A DNA stretch of 64,000 nucleotides. It comes from Betaproteobacteria bacterium HGW-Betaproteobacteria-7. Lineage in GTDB: Bacteria > Pseudomonadota > Gammaproteobacteria > Burkholderiales > Rhodocyclaceae. The position numbers and the translations under genes were made by a program. The DNA lies in contig PHCE01000011.1 in assembly GCA_002840765.1 (NCBI GenBank), positions 62,001 through 126,000 of the forward strand, in the 5' to 3' direction. Under the pieces are notes generated by a model. It ran no database searches. It saw nothing but the letters and a program-made list of their open reading frames with translations, and was not told the DNA's origin. Position 1 is the first letter of the stretch. Each line of letters starts with the position of its first letter. Below are positions 35,151 through 43,980 of this stretch, piece by piece.

Positions 35151-37157
35151 ATGAGCTCAGGAATTTTTGGTATTGGCATCAGCGGCATCAATGCCGCTCA
35201 ACTCGGTCTGCTGACGACCGAACACAATGTCGTCAACGCCAATACACCCGGCTATACCCGTCAGCGGACGGTGCAGGCAACCAACATTGCGGTGAACACC
35301 GGTGCCGGTTCGATCGGGCAGGGCGTCCATGTGCAGACGATCGAGCGCGTCTACGACGCCTTCATCAACCGTCAGGTGAATACTGCGCAGACGACGGTCA
35401 GTCAGCTGGATGCCTTTTACGGCCAGATCAAGCAGATCGACAACATGCTGGCCGATGCCAGCGCCGGCTTGTCGCCAGCCTTGCAGGATTTCTTTTCCGG
35501 TGCGCAGCAGGTGGCTTCGAATCCGTCGCTGTTGCCAGCACGCCAGGCAATGATTTCCTCGGCGCAGACCATGGTCGAGCGTTTCCGTAGCCTCGACTCG
35601 CGGCTGGAAGAGATCAACTATGAGATCAACGGCCGGATCACCAATGCGGTGTCCGAAATCAATACTTATGCCGGCCTGATCGCCGATGTCAATCAGCGCA
35701 TCGTCGTTTCCGAGGGCAGCTACGGCCAGCCAGCCAACGACCTGCTCGATCAGCGAGATCAGTTGGTCAGCGATCTCAATCAACTGATCAAGGTGTCGAC
35801 CACCACCAACAGCGATGGCAGCTTCAATGTTTTCATCGGCTCCGGGCAACAATTGGTGGTTGGTAGCACGGCGCAGCAAATGACGGCGACGCCATCAGTT
35901 GCCGATCCATCGCGGATCGTGGTTGGTCTGCAGACCGGCAGTGGAGCCCTGGAGCTGCCGGAGTCTCTGGTCAACGGCGGTGTCCTCGGCGGTCTGGTGT
36001 CTTTCCGCGCCAGTTCACTCGATCGGGTGAGCAACGAGATCGGGCGCCTGGGGGCTTCGCTGGCGCTGACCTTCAACGCCCAACTGGGGCTTGGTCAGGA
36101 TTTGGTTGGTAACGTGGCCGGCGATCCAGCGTTCGTCGGCAACCTGTTCGTCTTGTCGGCGCCTCAGGTCCAGGGGAACAGCACGAACACCGGTAGCGGG
36201 GTTCTCGCGGCGGCCTTCGCTCCCCCGGAAGCACCGAATCCGCCGGACTTCAGCGGTAATTTCTTCACTGAATTGCAGCCCAGCGACTACCAGGTGAGCT
36301 TTTCCGCAGGCGGTAACTACTCGGTTACCCGCCTGACTGACAACCAGGTGGTTTTCAACGGCAGCGGCGCCGGTGTTGCTTCCTTCGACGGCATCGATCT
36401 GACGATCACCACTGTGGGGAATCCGGGGGATCGCTTCAAGGTGGAGCCCTACTCGGAAATCGCTCGCAATCTCTCGATCAATCAGCAAATTGCCGCCGAT
36501 CCTAGACTGATCGCTGCTGCCGCACCGGTAGGCGTGACGCCGAATATCGCCAATAGTGGAACATTCCGGATATCCCAAGGGGTCGTTGCCGAGGGGTACA
36601 GCCTGCCGGCGCCCGCTTTGACGCTGACGGTGAACCAGACCGACCTGCAAGGAGTGACATCACCCTGGACGGCCATGTATTCCGACGGCACGGTAGTTCC
36701 GGGGGCCGGCAATATACCGCTGAATGCTGCCGGTGCCACGCTGGTTGGCTTTACCTTCGACAACATGCATTTCGCCGTCTCCGGGTCGGCGCCGAGCAGC
36801 GGCAGCGACAGTTTTCTGGTTGGCAGCAATGCTTCCGGCATTCAGGATGGTCGCAACGCCATCCTGTTCGCCAAATTGCAGACACAGAGCACCATGGACG
36901 GTGGCGTGTCGAATTACCAGGCAGCCTACTCCAAGCTGGTGGCCGACAACGGCATCCGCTCGCGCGAAGCTAAAATCCAGCTCGATGCCCAGACGGCCGT
37001 CCTGCAGCAGGCCCAGGCCACCCGTGAGGCGTTGTCCGGGGTCAATCTCGACGAAGAAGCCGCCAACATGCTCAAGTTCCAGCGTGCCTATCAGGCTTCC
37101 TCGAAGCTGCTCGAAATCGGCAACAAGCTGTTCGACACCATTCTGTCCCTAGGCTGA
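35151..37157 (+). CDS. flgK: Hook-filament junction protein FlgK (HAP1)
   Basis: FlgK joins hook to filament. The 668-residue product starts MSSGIFGIGISGINAAQLGL, has the VVNANTPGYTRQR motif, long helical D1 segments and the C-terminal helix GVNLDEEAANMLKFQRAYQA found in this family. The ATG at 35151 has GAGGTG at suitable distance (35141-35146); an ATG three bases earlier is too close. It has a sigma28-type promoter and is followed by flgL, as expected for late genes. FlgN (26318-26782) is its export chaperone. Confidence 0.96.
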   Translation: MSSGIFGIGISGINAAQLGLLTTEHNVVNANTPGYTRQRTVQATNIAVNTGAGSIGQGVHVQTIERVYDAFINRQVNTAQTTVSQLDAFYGQIKQIDNMLADASAGLSPALQDFFSGAQQVASNPSLLPARQAMISSAQTMVERFRSLDSRLEEINYEINGRITNAVSEINTYAGLIADVNQRIVVSEGSYGQPANDLLDQRDQLVSDLNQLIKVSTTTNSDGSFNVFIGSGQQLVVGSTAQQMTATPSVADPSRIVVGLQTGSGALELPESLVNGGVLGGLVSFRASSLDRVSNEIGRLGASLALTFNAQLGLGQDLVGNVAGDPAFVGNLFVLSAPQVQGNSTNTGSGVLAAAFAPPEAPNPPDFSGNFFTELQPSDYQVSFSAGGNYSVTRLTDNQVVFNGSGAGVASFDGIDLTITTVGNPGDRFKVEPYSEIARNLSINQQIAADPRLIAAAAPVGVTPNIANSGTFRISQGVVAEGYSLPAPALTLTVNQTDLQGVTSPWTAMYSDGTVVPGAGNIPLNAAGATLVGFTFDNMHFAVSGSAPSSGSDSFLVGSNASGIQDGRNAILFAKLQTQSTMDGGVSNYQAAYSKLVADNGIRSREAKIQLDAQTAVLQQAQATREALSGVNLDEEAANMLKFQRAYQASSKLLEIGNKLFDTILSLG

Positions 37158-37171
37158 AAGGGGAAAACATC

Positions 37172-38134
37172 ATGCGCGTCAGTACTTCCCAGATATTCAA
37201 TTCCGGCACCAGCGGCATCCAGAGCCGTCAGTTCGACCTGTTCAAGGTCCAGCAGCAGATGTCTACCGGCCGCCGGGTGCTCTCCCCGGAAGACGATCCC
37301 ATTGCATCTGCGCAGGCCCTGCAGGTCAGCCAGTCGAAGGGTGTTAACAAGCAGTTTCTCGACAACCTTGGCGAGGCGACGAGCAAGCTCAATCTGCTCG
37401 ATTCGACGTTGAGCGGTGTCGAGGACGAGCTGCAAGCCATTTACGAACGGGCCGTCCAGGGCGGCAATGCCAGCTACAGCCCGGCCCAGCGTGGCATGTT
37501 GGCCGAGGAATTGAAGCAACGCCTGCAGAGCATGATCGGCCTGGCCAATACCCAGGATGGCAGCGGACTATACATCTTCGCCGGGTTTCAGTCGGCGACC
37601 CAACCCTTCCAGGTCGATCCGGGGGCAACGCCGCCGTACGCACTGGCTGTAGGGGCGACCCATGTGGCCTATGCCGGCGACGGTGGTAACGAAGCCTTGC
37701 AGATCAGCGCCTCGCGCGTCATCAATACCTCGGAAAACGGTTTCGACGTCTTCATGCAGGTGCGCAATGCTCAGGGCGCCGTTACCGGGCGCAGCATGTT
37801 CGATAGCCTGAAAAACATGATCGACATCCTCGATCCGGCGAGCGGTGTCCCATTTACAACGGCAGCCTACGGCCAGGCACTGGACGATACCTCGGCGGCG
37901 ATCGCCCACTTGTCCACCGTACGCGCCTCGGTCGGCGCCCGCCTGCAGTCAATGGAGAGCATGACGACCTCGGCTGAGGAGTCAGCGTACCTCTACGAAG
38001 TCAGGCACTCGGAACTGGTCGATCTGGATTACACCGACGCGATTTCGCGACTGTCGCGCTACCAGTTGCAGCTTGAGGCAGCACAGCTGTCCTTCAAGCA
38101 GACCAGTCAGCTCAGCCTGTTCAATATCCTATGA
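37172..38134 (+). CDS. flgL: Hook-filament junction protein FlgL (HAP3)
   Basis: FlgL sits between FlgK and the filament. The 320-residue protein begins MRVSTSQIFNSGTSGIQSRQ and has flagellin-like terminal helices: QQQMSTGRRVLSPEDDPIAS near the N-terminus and DLDYTDAISRLSRYQLQLEA at the C-terminus. Length is typical. AAAGGGGAAA lies upstream, 14 bases after flgK. Its stop codon overlaps the ATG of the following small lipoprotein gene. Confidence 0.95.
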   Translation: MRVSTSQIFNSGTSGIQSRQFDLFKVQQQMSTGRRVLSPEDDPIASAQALQVSQSKGVNKQFLDNLGEATSKLNLLDSTLSGVEDELQAIYERAVQGGNASYSPAQRGMLAEELKQRLQSMIGLANTQDGSGLYIFAGFQSATQPFQVDPGATPPYALAVGATHVAYAGDGGNEALQISASRVINTSENGFDVFMQVRNAQGAVTGRSMFDSLKNMIDILDPASGVPFTTAAYGQALDDTSAAIAHLSTVRASVGARLQSMESMTTSAEESAYLYEVRHSELVDLDYTDAISRLSRYQLQLEAAQLSFKQTSQLSLFNIL

Positions 38135-38598
38135 AAGTTGTTCCCTGCCTCCTGGTCGCCGGGGCGCTAGCCTTGGGTGGATGCAGTTCCAGCGGTTCGA
38201 CTGGTTCGCCGCTGCTGGCGGACAAGGTCATCCAGTTGACCGCCGATACCTCAATAAAGCTCTCCTCGCTGGCAACCGCAGTCGTCGTCGCGGCGGCGAT
38301 CTACGTTGTCTATGATCCGCTGGCTCCCAACTGGGAAATTGAGGAGGCGCGGCTCAACGACAATACCTATCGCCTGTCGATGAAAATGAAGCGCTTCCAT
38401 ACTGGCGGCTCCGGCGAGTCGATTCAGCTGCTCAAGCGCCGGGCCAGCCAGTTGCAGCATGAGCAGGGCTTCAGTCAGTACCAGATTCTCGAATACAGCG
38501 AGGGCATCGACTCGCAGACCATCGGCGCCCGCCGCATGGCCGAAGGTGTCATTCGTCTGGTCCGCCAGGAACAGGCCAACTCTTTCCTGCAGAACTAA
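38131..38598 (+). CDS. Small lipoprotein of unknown function after flgL
   Basis: A 155-residue protein I do not recognise. It starts with a lipoprotein signal peptide (MKVVPCLLVAGALALGGC) with the lipobox Cys at residue 18, then a Ser/Gly-rich stretch, one further hydrophobic segment (about residues 48-63, SLATAVVVAAAIYVVYD) and a basic, soluble C-terminal half with RRMAEGVIRLVRQEQ near the end. The ATG overlaps the flgL stop by four bases, so it is probably expressed from the flgKL promoter late in assembly. Its stop overlaps that of the convergent fliR. A role in the cell envelope near the flagellum is possible but not shown. Confidence 0.8.
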   Translation: MKVVPCLLVAGALALGGCSSSGSTGSPLLADKVIQLTADTSIKLSSLATAVVVAAAIYVVYDPLAPNWEIEEARLNDNTYRLSMKMKRFHTGGSGESIQLLKRRASQLQHEQGFSQYQILEYSEGIDSQTIGARRMAEGVIRLVRQEQANSFLQN

Positions 38599-39374
38599 CG
38601 TACCACTGCAAATTCGAGCATGGCGCGCAGGCCGATTTCGAAGACCGCCTGGATTGGTGCCGCCATGTAATCCAGGCCGATCGCCAGGGAGACGAAGCCG
38701 CCCATCAGGGTCATCGGGAAGCCCAGGGCGAAGATGTTCAACTGCGGGGCCGCGCGGGTCAGAACGGCGAGCGCGAAATTGGTGATCATCAGGGCGACGA
38801 TGACAGGTAGCGCGAGCAGCAGGCCGGAAGAAAAAATCACGCCGCCCAGTTGGGTCAGGTTGAGCCAGGATTGTGCCGCCAGCGGCGTGGCACTGATCGG
38901 GATGGCATTGAAGCTTTGCGCCAGCGTCGCGAAGTAGAGCAGGTGGCCGTTCATCGAGAGAAACAGGAGCAAGGCGAAGAGGCCCATGAACTCGGCGACC
39001 ACCGGGGTCTGCGAGCCGCGCACGGGATCGTAGAAAGTGGCGAAGCCGAGGCCCATCTGGAAGCCGATGAATTCGCCGGCGAGGTCGAAGGCGGCAAAGA
39101 CGATGCGCGCGGCGAAGCCCATGCCGATGCCGATCAGCATTTGCTGGAACATGATCCACAGGCCGGCCAGCGTCGCTGGTTGTACCTCGGGCATCGGCGG
39201 CAGGGCCGGGGCGATGGCCAGGGTGATGCCGATGCCGAGAATCAGGCGGGTGCGCTGCGGTATGACGGCCGTGCTCCACAAAGGCGCGGCGGCGATGAAG
39301 CCGAGGATGCGGGCGAGCGGAAAGAACAGGGCGGCGATCCAGGCATCGATCTGGGTGCTGGCGATGCTGATCAT
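38595..39374 (-). CDS. fliR: Flagellar export gate protein FliR
   Basis: FliR is a membrane subunit of the export gate core with FliP and FliQ. The 259-residue protein is very hydrophobic with about six membrane segments and the family motifs FFPLARILGFIAAAPLWS, EFIGFQMGLGFATFYDP and NIFALGFPMTLMGGF. It is the last gene of the fliF-fliR run. Its stop codon overlaps the stop of the convergent lipoprotein gene, leaving no space for a terminator between them. Confidence 0.96.
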   Translation of the reverse strand: MISIASTQIDAWIAALFFPLARILGFIAAAPLWSTAVIPQRTRLILGIGITLAIAPALPPMPEVQPATLAGLWIMFQQMLIGIGMGFAARIVFAAFDLAGEFIGFQMGLGFATFYDPVRGSQTPVVAEFMGLFALLLFLSMNGHLLYFATLAQSFNAIPISATPLAAQSWLNLTQLGGVIFSSGLLLALPVIVALMITNFALAVLTRAAPQLNIFALGFPMTLMGGFVSLAIGLDYMAAPIQAVFEIGLRAMLEFAVVR

Positions 39375-39387
39375 GATGCTGAAGTTC

Positions 39388-39657
39388 CTAGCCGATCAGC
39401 TGGGGAATGCTGCCGAACAGGCGCTGGATGTAATCGATCAGGTACTGCAGCATCCACGGTCCGAACAGCATGATGACGACGAACATGGTGACCAGCTTGG
39501 GGATGAACTGCAGCGTCGATTCGTTGATCTGCGTCGCCGCCTGGAAGATGCTGATGATCAGGCCGACGACCAGAGCGGCAAGGAGAGTCGGGGCGGCGAT
39601 GATCAGCGTCACCTCAATGGCCTGGCGGCCGATTTCCATGACCGTACCTGGGGTCAT
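39388..39657 (-). CDS. fliQ: Flagellar export gate protein FliQ
   Basis: FliQ is a small export gate subunit. The 89-residue protein has two membrane helices (about residues 15-40 and 50-75), begins MTPGTVMEIGRQAIEVTLII, and shows the QINESTLQFIPKLVTMFVV segment of the family. It overlaps fliP by four bases and precedes fliR by 13. Confidence 0.96.
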   Translation of the reverse strand: MTPGTVMEIGRQAIEVTLIIAAPTLLAALVVGLIISIFQAATQINESTLQFIPKLVTMFVVIMLFGPWMLQYLIDYIQRLFGSIPQLIG

Positions 39658-40397
39658 GGAGTGAAGCTCTGGATCAGCGAGCCGATGACCAGGTGCCAGC
39701 CATCGACCAGCACGAATAGCATCAGCTTGAAGGGCAGGGCGACCATGATCGGCGACATCATCATCATGCCCATCGACATCAGCAGGCTGGCGACGACCAT
39801 GTCGATGACGAGGAAGGGAATGAACAGGATGAAGCCGATCTGGAAGGCGGTTTTCAATTCGCTGATGACGAAGGCCGGGATCAGGACGCGCAGGGGAATA
39901 TCGTCTGGTTTTTCGAACCGTTCGGCCTTGGCAATGCCAGCAAACAGGGCGAGGTCGGATTCGCGCGTCTGCTTGAGCATGAAGCCGCGCAGCGGCACGG
40001 CCGCCCGTTCGGCCGCCTCAATGATGTTGATGCGGTTCTCCGAGAGCGGCAGATAAGCCTCGGTATAGACGCGATCAAGCACCGGGCTCATGACGAAGAA
40101 GGTGAGGAACAGCGAGAGGCCGATCACCACCTGATTGGGAGGGGAAGTCGGGGTGCCGATGGCCTGACGGAGCAGGGCAAGGACGATGACGATGCGCGTG
40201 AAGCCGGTCATCATCAGCATGGTGGCCGGGATGAAAGTGAACGCCGTCATCAACAGCAGCGTCTGAATGGTCAGCGAATACGTCGTCCCGCCGCCGGCAG
40301 CCGGGCTGCTGGTCACCGCCGGCAGCCCGGCTGCCTGAGCGAGGGCTGCACCAGCGGGCAGCAACAGGGCGAGGATGGTGAGCAGGCGCCTGGTCAT
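39654..40397 (-). CDS. fliP: Flagellar export gate protein FliP
   Basis: FliP forms the core of the export gate. I start at the ATG at 40397, which overlaps the fliO stop codon (ATGA), giving 247 residues with a cleavable signal peptide (MTRRLLTILALLLPAGAALA), as known for FliP. Family motifs include LMMTGFTRIVIVLALLRQAI, PPNQVVIGLSLFLTFFVM and PAFVISELKTAFQIGFILFI. Four membrane segments are seen. An upstream in-frame start would extend into fliO and weaken the signal peptide. Confidence 0.96.
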   Translation of the reverse strand: MTRRLLTILALLLPAGAALAQAAGLPAVTSSPAAGGGTTYSLTIQTLLLMTAFTFIPATMLMMTGFTRIVIVLALLRQAIGTPTSPPNQVVIGLSLFLTFFVMSPVLDRVYTEAYLPLSENRINIIEAAERAAVPLRGFMLKQTRESDLALFAGIAKAERFEKPDDIPLRVLIPAFVISELKTAFQIGFILFIPFLVIDMVVASLLMSMGMMMMSPIMVALPFKLMLFVLVDGWHLVIGSLIQSFTP

Positions 40398-40798
40398 GGC
40401 CGGCGCCGTTCGCTGATGTTCTGTAACCACTGGGCAAAGGGGCGGTCAGCGTCAGCTTTGGCGCCCTCGCTGCTCAGGTCGCCCTTGGCCAGGCGGTGCA
40501 GGGTGCGGATTTGGCCGGGGACGATGCCGATGACCAGCCATTCGTCACCCACCTCGATCAGGACGATGCGTTCGCGCGGGCCGAGGGCAACGCCGCCAAT
40601 GACGCGCATGCCGCCCTGGCCGAAACCCTTGCCGCCGGTGACCTTGCGGGCCAGCCAGGCGGCGCCGGCGAGGAGGCTGATAATCAAGGCCAGGGCCAGC
40701 CCGGCCTGCACGTAGGAGGCGAAGCCAACGCCTGGCGGCGGGGTCTCGGTGGCCGCCGCTGCGGTCAGGGGAAGAAGCAGGAGAATGAAGCGCAGCAA
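40394..40798 (-). CDS. fliO: Flagellar export gate assembly protein FliO
   Basis: FliO helps FliP assemble into the export gate. The 134-residue protein has an N-terminal signal-like hydrophobic stretch (MLRFILLLLPLTAAAA), a second membrane helix (about residues 30-50), and a soluble C-terminal domain with RVIGGVALGPRERIVLIEVG and EWLVIGIVPGQIRTLH, the recognisable FliO signature. There are 61 bases between fliN and fliO, with no terminator seen. Confidence 0.92.
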   Translation of the reverse strand: MLRFILLLLPLTAAAATETPPPGVGFASYVQAGLALALIISLLAGAAWLARKVTGGKGFGQGGMRVIGGVALGPRERIVLIEVGDEWLVIGIVPGQIRTLHRLAKGDLSSEGAKADADRPFAQWLQNISERRRP

Positions 40799-40859
40799 GG
40801 AAAAACCCGTCGCACGAAGTGGTCAGGGCGCTATCTTAATGCAAACCGGACAGCGAGGT

Positions 40860-41303
40860 TCAGCGGTTCAGTTTGCGCATGCGCTCGGAGGGCGTGATGA
40901 TATCGGTCAGGCGGATGCCGAACTTGTCATTGACGACAACGACCTCACCCTGAGCGATCAGCGTGCCGTTGACCAGTACGTCCATCGGCTCGCCGGCCAT
41001 GGCGTCGAGCTCGACGACCGAGCCGTGGGCCAGCTGCAACAGGTTCTTGATGGTGATCTTGGTGCGCCCGAGTTCGACGGTGATCTGGACGGGAATGTCG
41101 AGAATCATGTCGAGTTCGTTCATCATGCCGGCCGCGGCGCCGCCGCCACCGAAGGATGGGAAGATGTCGGCCGGTTGCGCGCTGACGGTTGCTGGCGACT
41201 CAGTGACGGCCTGCTCGGCCATGGCGGCTGCCCAGTCGTCCTCACTGATCTGGCCGTCGTCCTCGGTCACCGGGTTATCGAAGTTTTCCATTTCGTCAGC
41301 CAT
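40860..41303 (-). CDS. fliN: Flagellar motor switch protein FliN
   Basis: FliN is part of the C ring that sets rotation direction and docks the export ATPase complex. I start at the ATG at 41303, preceded by GGGAGAAA, giving 147 residues: an acidic, Ala-rich N-terminal half and the C-terminal SpoA domain (about residues 65-140) with ILDIPVQITVELGRTKITIK, GSVVELDAMAGEPMDVLVNG and KFGIRLTDI. It overlaps the 3' end of fliM by eight bases. Confidence 0.95.
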   Translation of the reverse strand: MADEMENFDNPVTEDDGQISEDDWAAAMAEQAVTESPATVSAQPADIFPSFGGGGAAAGMMNELDMILDIPVQITVELGRTKITIKNLLQLAHGSVVELDAMAGEPMDVLVNGTLIAQGEVVVVNDKFGIRLTDIITPSERMRKLNR

Positions 41304-42312
41304 TTTTTTCTCCCAATGCCGGCTCGCTGGCTGGCACGTCGGACGATGATGCAATGAATCGTTCGACCTTCAATGCGTACTGGCCGTTCTGCTGGCCATA
41401 GGAACATTCCATCAGCGGCACGTTGTCGACCAGTGCCTCGATGTACTGCGGTATGTGGATCGGGATGACGTCGCCGACCTTGAGTTCGAGTATCTGCCCG
41501 AGCGTGATCTTGCCGTTGCCAAGGTGGGCCACGACTTCCAGCTCGGCGCCCTGCAACTGCTTGCGCAGAGTGATGATCCAGCGTTTGTCGGAGGATAGCT
41601 GATCGCTCTGCATGGTGCTGTAGAGCAGGTCGCGGATCGGCTCGAGCATCGAATAGGGGAAACAGATGTGCATGTCTGCCGTGGCTCCGCCGAACTCCAG
41701 CGTGAAGGTCGTCGACACGACGATTTCCGACGGCGTCGCGATATTGGCAAACTGGGAATTCATTTCCGAGCGCACGTACTCGAAATTGATGTCGTGCACG
41801 GGCTTCCAGGATTTGCTGTATTCGGTGAACACAACACCCAGCAAGCCCTGGATGATGCGCTGTTCGGTGGCCGTGAAGTCACGCCCTTCGACCCGGGTAT
41901 GGAAGCGACCGTCGCCGCCGAACATGTTGTCGACGACAAGGAACACCAGGTTGGGATCGAAAACGAACAGGGCCGTGCCGCGTAGCGGTTTGGCGATAAC
42001 CAGATTCAGGTTGGTCGGGACCACCAGATTACGGATGAATTCGCTGTACTTTTGCACGCGAATCGGGCCGACCGAAATTTCGGCGTTGCGGTGCATGTAG
42101 TTGAACAGGCCGATGCGCAGGTAGCGTGCGAAGCGCTCGTTGACCAGTTCCAGGGTTGGCATCCGGCCGCGGACAATGCGTTCCTGGGTGCCAATGTTGT
42201 AGGCGCGGATCTCGCCATCGCCGCCTCCGTGATCTTCAGGCTCGTCGGTCTCCCCGGTGACGCCCTTGAGCAGGGCATCAACCTCGTCCTGGGAGAGAAA
42301 GTCGCCGGCCAT
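41296..42312 (-). CDS. fliM: Flagellar motor switch protein FliM
   Basis: FliM binds phospho-CheY and transmits the signal to FliG. The 338-residue protein begins with the CheY-binding motif FLSQDEVDALLKGV (about residues 4-17), followed by an acidic Gly-rich linker, the middle domain (RYLRIGLFNYMHRNAEISVG) and the C-terminal SpoA domain (KITLGQILELKVGDVIPIHI). All parts are intact. It lies between fliL (six bases) and fliN. Confidence 0.96.
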   Translation of the reverse strand: MAGDFLSQDEVDALLKGVTGETDEPEDHGGGDGEIRAYNIGTQERIVRGRMPTLELVNERFARYLRIGLFNYMHRNAEISVGPIRVQKYSEFIRNLVVPTNLNLVIAKPLRGTALFVFDPNLVFLVVDNMFGGDGRFHTRVEGRDFTATEQRIIQGLLGVVFTEYSKSWKPVHDINFEYVRSEMNSQFANIATPSEIVVSTTFTLEFGGATADMHICFPYSMLEPIRDLLYSTMQSDQLSSDKRWIITLRKQLQGAELEVVAHLGNGKITLGQILELKVGDVIPIHIPQYIEALVDNVPLMECSYGQQNGQYALKVERFIASSSDVPASEPALGEKNG

Positions 42313-42318
42313 GGCTCC

Positions 42319-42867
42319 TTACTGGATGATGAAGGAGGTGAACAGGACGGAGACGACGGGGCCCTCATCGGCCCCCTTGCTTCCATCCGGGTTGATCACG
42401 GTATTGATTTCGTTCTTAAGGGCTTCCGCCAGTTGTTCCTTGCCTTCCTTGGGCAGAAGTTCGGACGCTTTTTTTGACGACAGCAACAGGGTGATGTTGT
42501 TGCGGATGCGCGGCATCAGCGATTTCATCGCCAGATCGGCTTCGGGATTTTTGAGTTCTATGGAGAGCACTACCTGCAGGTACTGGTCGCCGGTTTCGGG
42601 TACCAGGTTGACAGTGAACGGGTCGAGATTGGCAAACACCGGCGGCGCGCTCGGCTCCTTTTTCTTGGCTTTCTTCGCCTTGGCGGATTCTTCGGTGTAC
42701 TCCTCATCCTCGCCATCGGCGTTGCCACCGGAAAGCAGCAGGAAGGCGGCGCCACCGCCGGCCAGTACGAGCACCAGCACAGCCGACAGGATGATGATCA
42801 ACAGCTTCTTGCTCTTCTTGGGAGCCTCCGCGGCTCCCTCCTCCGTCGGCTTGGCATCCTTGGCCAT
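42319..42867 (-). CDS. fliL: Flagellar stator-associated protein FliL
   Basis: FliL surrounds stator units and supports torque under load. The 182-residue protein has a cytoplasmic Lys-rich start, one membrane helix (about residues 23-48), an acidic Glu/Lys-rich periplasmic linker, and a C-terminal domain with LDPFTVNLVPETGDQYLQVV and a final VSVLFTSFIIQ, typical for FliL. AGAGAGGA precedes the ATG. It sits between fliK and fliM. Two stator systems in this window could both be its partners. Confidence 0.93.
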   Translation of the reverse strand: MAKDAKPTEEGAAEAPKKSKKLLIIILSAVLVLVLAGGGAAFLLLSGGNADGEDEEYTEESAKAKKAKKKEPSAPPVFANLDPFTVNLVPETGDQYLQVVLSIELKNPEADLAMKSLMPRIRNNITLLLSSKKASELLPKEGKEQLAEALKNEINTVINPDGSKGADEGPVVSVLFTSFIIQ

Positions 42868-42897
42868 GTCTAATCCTCTCTAATCAATTCCGGGTTA

Positions 42898-43923
42898 TCA
42901 GGCGAACAGGTCAACCAGGCCGCGCCCCCTGTGCAGAACCGGGCTGCCTGCAGTGTTCACCGCATTATCATTGGCCGGGAGTATAGCGTTTTCATCTGCC
43001 GAGCGGGTTCCGTTTGCATCCGCGAAAGGGTTGTCGGCGGGCTGTTGAGAGAGATTGCCGCCGACGTTGGATTGACCGAGGCTGATCCCGGCCGAAGAGA
43101 GCATTTCCTTCAATTGCGGCATGGCGCTTTCGATCGCCTGGCGAACTTCGGCATGCGGCGAGGCGAAAGCGATGGTCGCTTGGTCGCCGCTCAGATTGAG
43201 GCTGATCTGAATGGGGCCGAGTTGTGGCGGATTGATGGTCAGTTGGGCCGACTGCTGGTCGTTCCTGGCCATCCAGACGATCTTGTCGGAGAATTGCTGA
43301 GGCCAGGCTGCCGATTGCAGGTGGGCGTTGACGGCGGGACGCTGGTCGACGGTGGGCAGTTTCTCCAGGCCACTGGCCGCTGGATTGACGCCATGGCCCG
43401 TCAGGGAACTCGCTGTCGGCAGGTTGTCCGGGCCGCGATTCTCGCCGGCAATAATTGCCGCCGGCGAGCGCAGGGTGGCTGCCAACTGGCTACCGAAGCT
43501 GAGTGATTGGCTGCTCTTCTCCGCCGCGGCCGAGAGAGCCGCCGGATCACGGCCGCCGGCGGCACTGCGCTCGGCCAGTTGCTGAGCAATGTCCGCTTGG
43601 CGGGCGGCAGCGCCGCGGCCGGTCGAACCTTCTGGGCCATCAAAGCTGACACGCGATGCGCCGGGCTGGTTGGCTGGTCGGATATCCATATGGCCGAACA
43701 GCGAAGCAAACAAGGATGGGTCGTCGTCGCTGGGCGACGGGCTTTTCCGTAGGCTGTCGACGATTTCCTCTCCGGCCGGGGCGGAATTGGTCATCAGGCC
43801 GAGCAATTCGCCGCTCAGCAGGCTGGCGAAATCGCCGGCGACGGCCTCGCTACCGATGCCGGCGGTTGCCCCGTTGGCGGGCAGGAGGCCAGCAACGCTG
43901 GCGGGGATGACGGTAAGGCCCAT
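42898..43923 (-). CDS. fliK: Flagellar hook-length control protein FliK
   Basis: FliK is the secreted ruler that sets hook length and triggers the FlhB switch. I start at the ATG at 43923 (341 residues). The N-terminal two thirds is low-complexity Ala/Ser/Gly/Pro-rich; the conserved C-terminal domain has SAQLTINPPQLGPIQISLNL, a segment ending ASPHAEVRQAIESAMPQL, and KEMLSSAGISLGQSNV. Position between fliJ and fliL is standard. A second protein with a FliK-type C-terminal region is encoded at 53501-54613, but this copy, in the main operon, is the more likely true ruler. Confidence 0.93.
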   Translation of the reverse strand: MGLTVIPASVAGLLPANGATAGIGSEAVAGDFASLLSGELLGLMTNSAPAGEEIVDSLRKSPSPSDDDPSLFASLFGHMDIRPANQPGASRVSFDGPEGSTGRGAAARQADIAQQLAERSAAGGRDPAALSAAAEKSSQSLSFGSQLAATLRSPAAIIAGENRGPDNLPTASSLTGHGVNPAASGLEKLPTVDQRPAVNAHLQSAAWPQQFSDKIVWMARNDQQSAQLTINPPQLGPIQISLNLSGDQATIAFASPHAEVRQAIESAMPQLKEMLSSAGISLGQSNVGGNLSQQPADNPFADANGTRSADENAILPANDNAVNTAGSPVLHRGRGLVDLFA

Positions 43924-43980
43924 GCGAACTCCCGAAAAGGCAATGATTTGCCCAGAAGAAAGCAATGTACGTGCCGGGCT

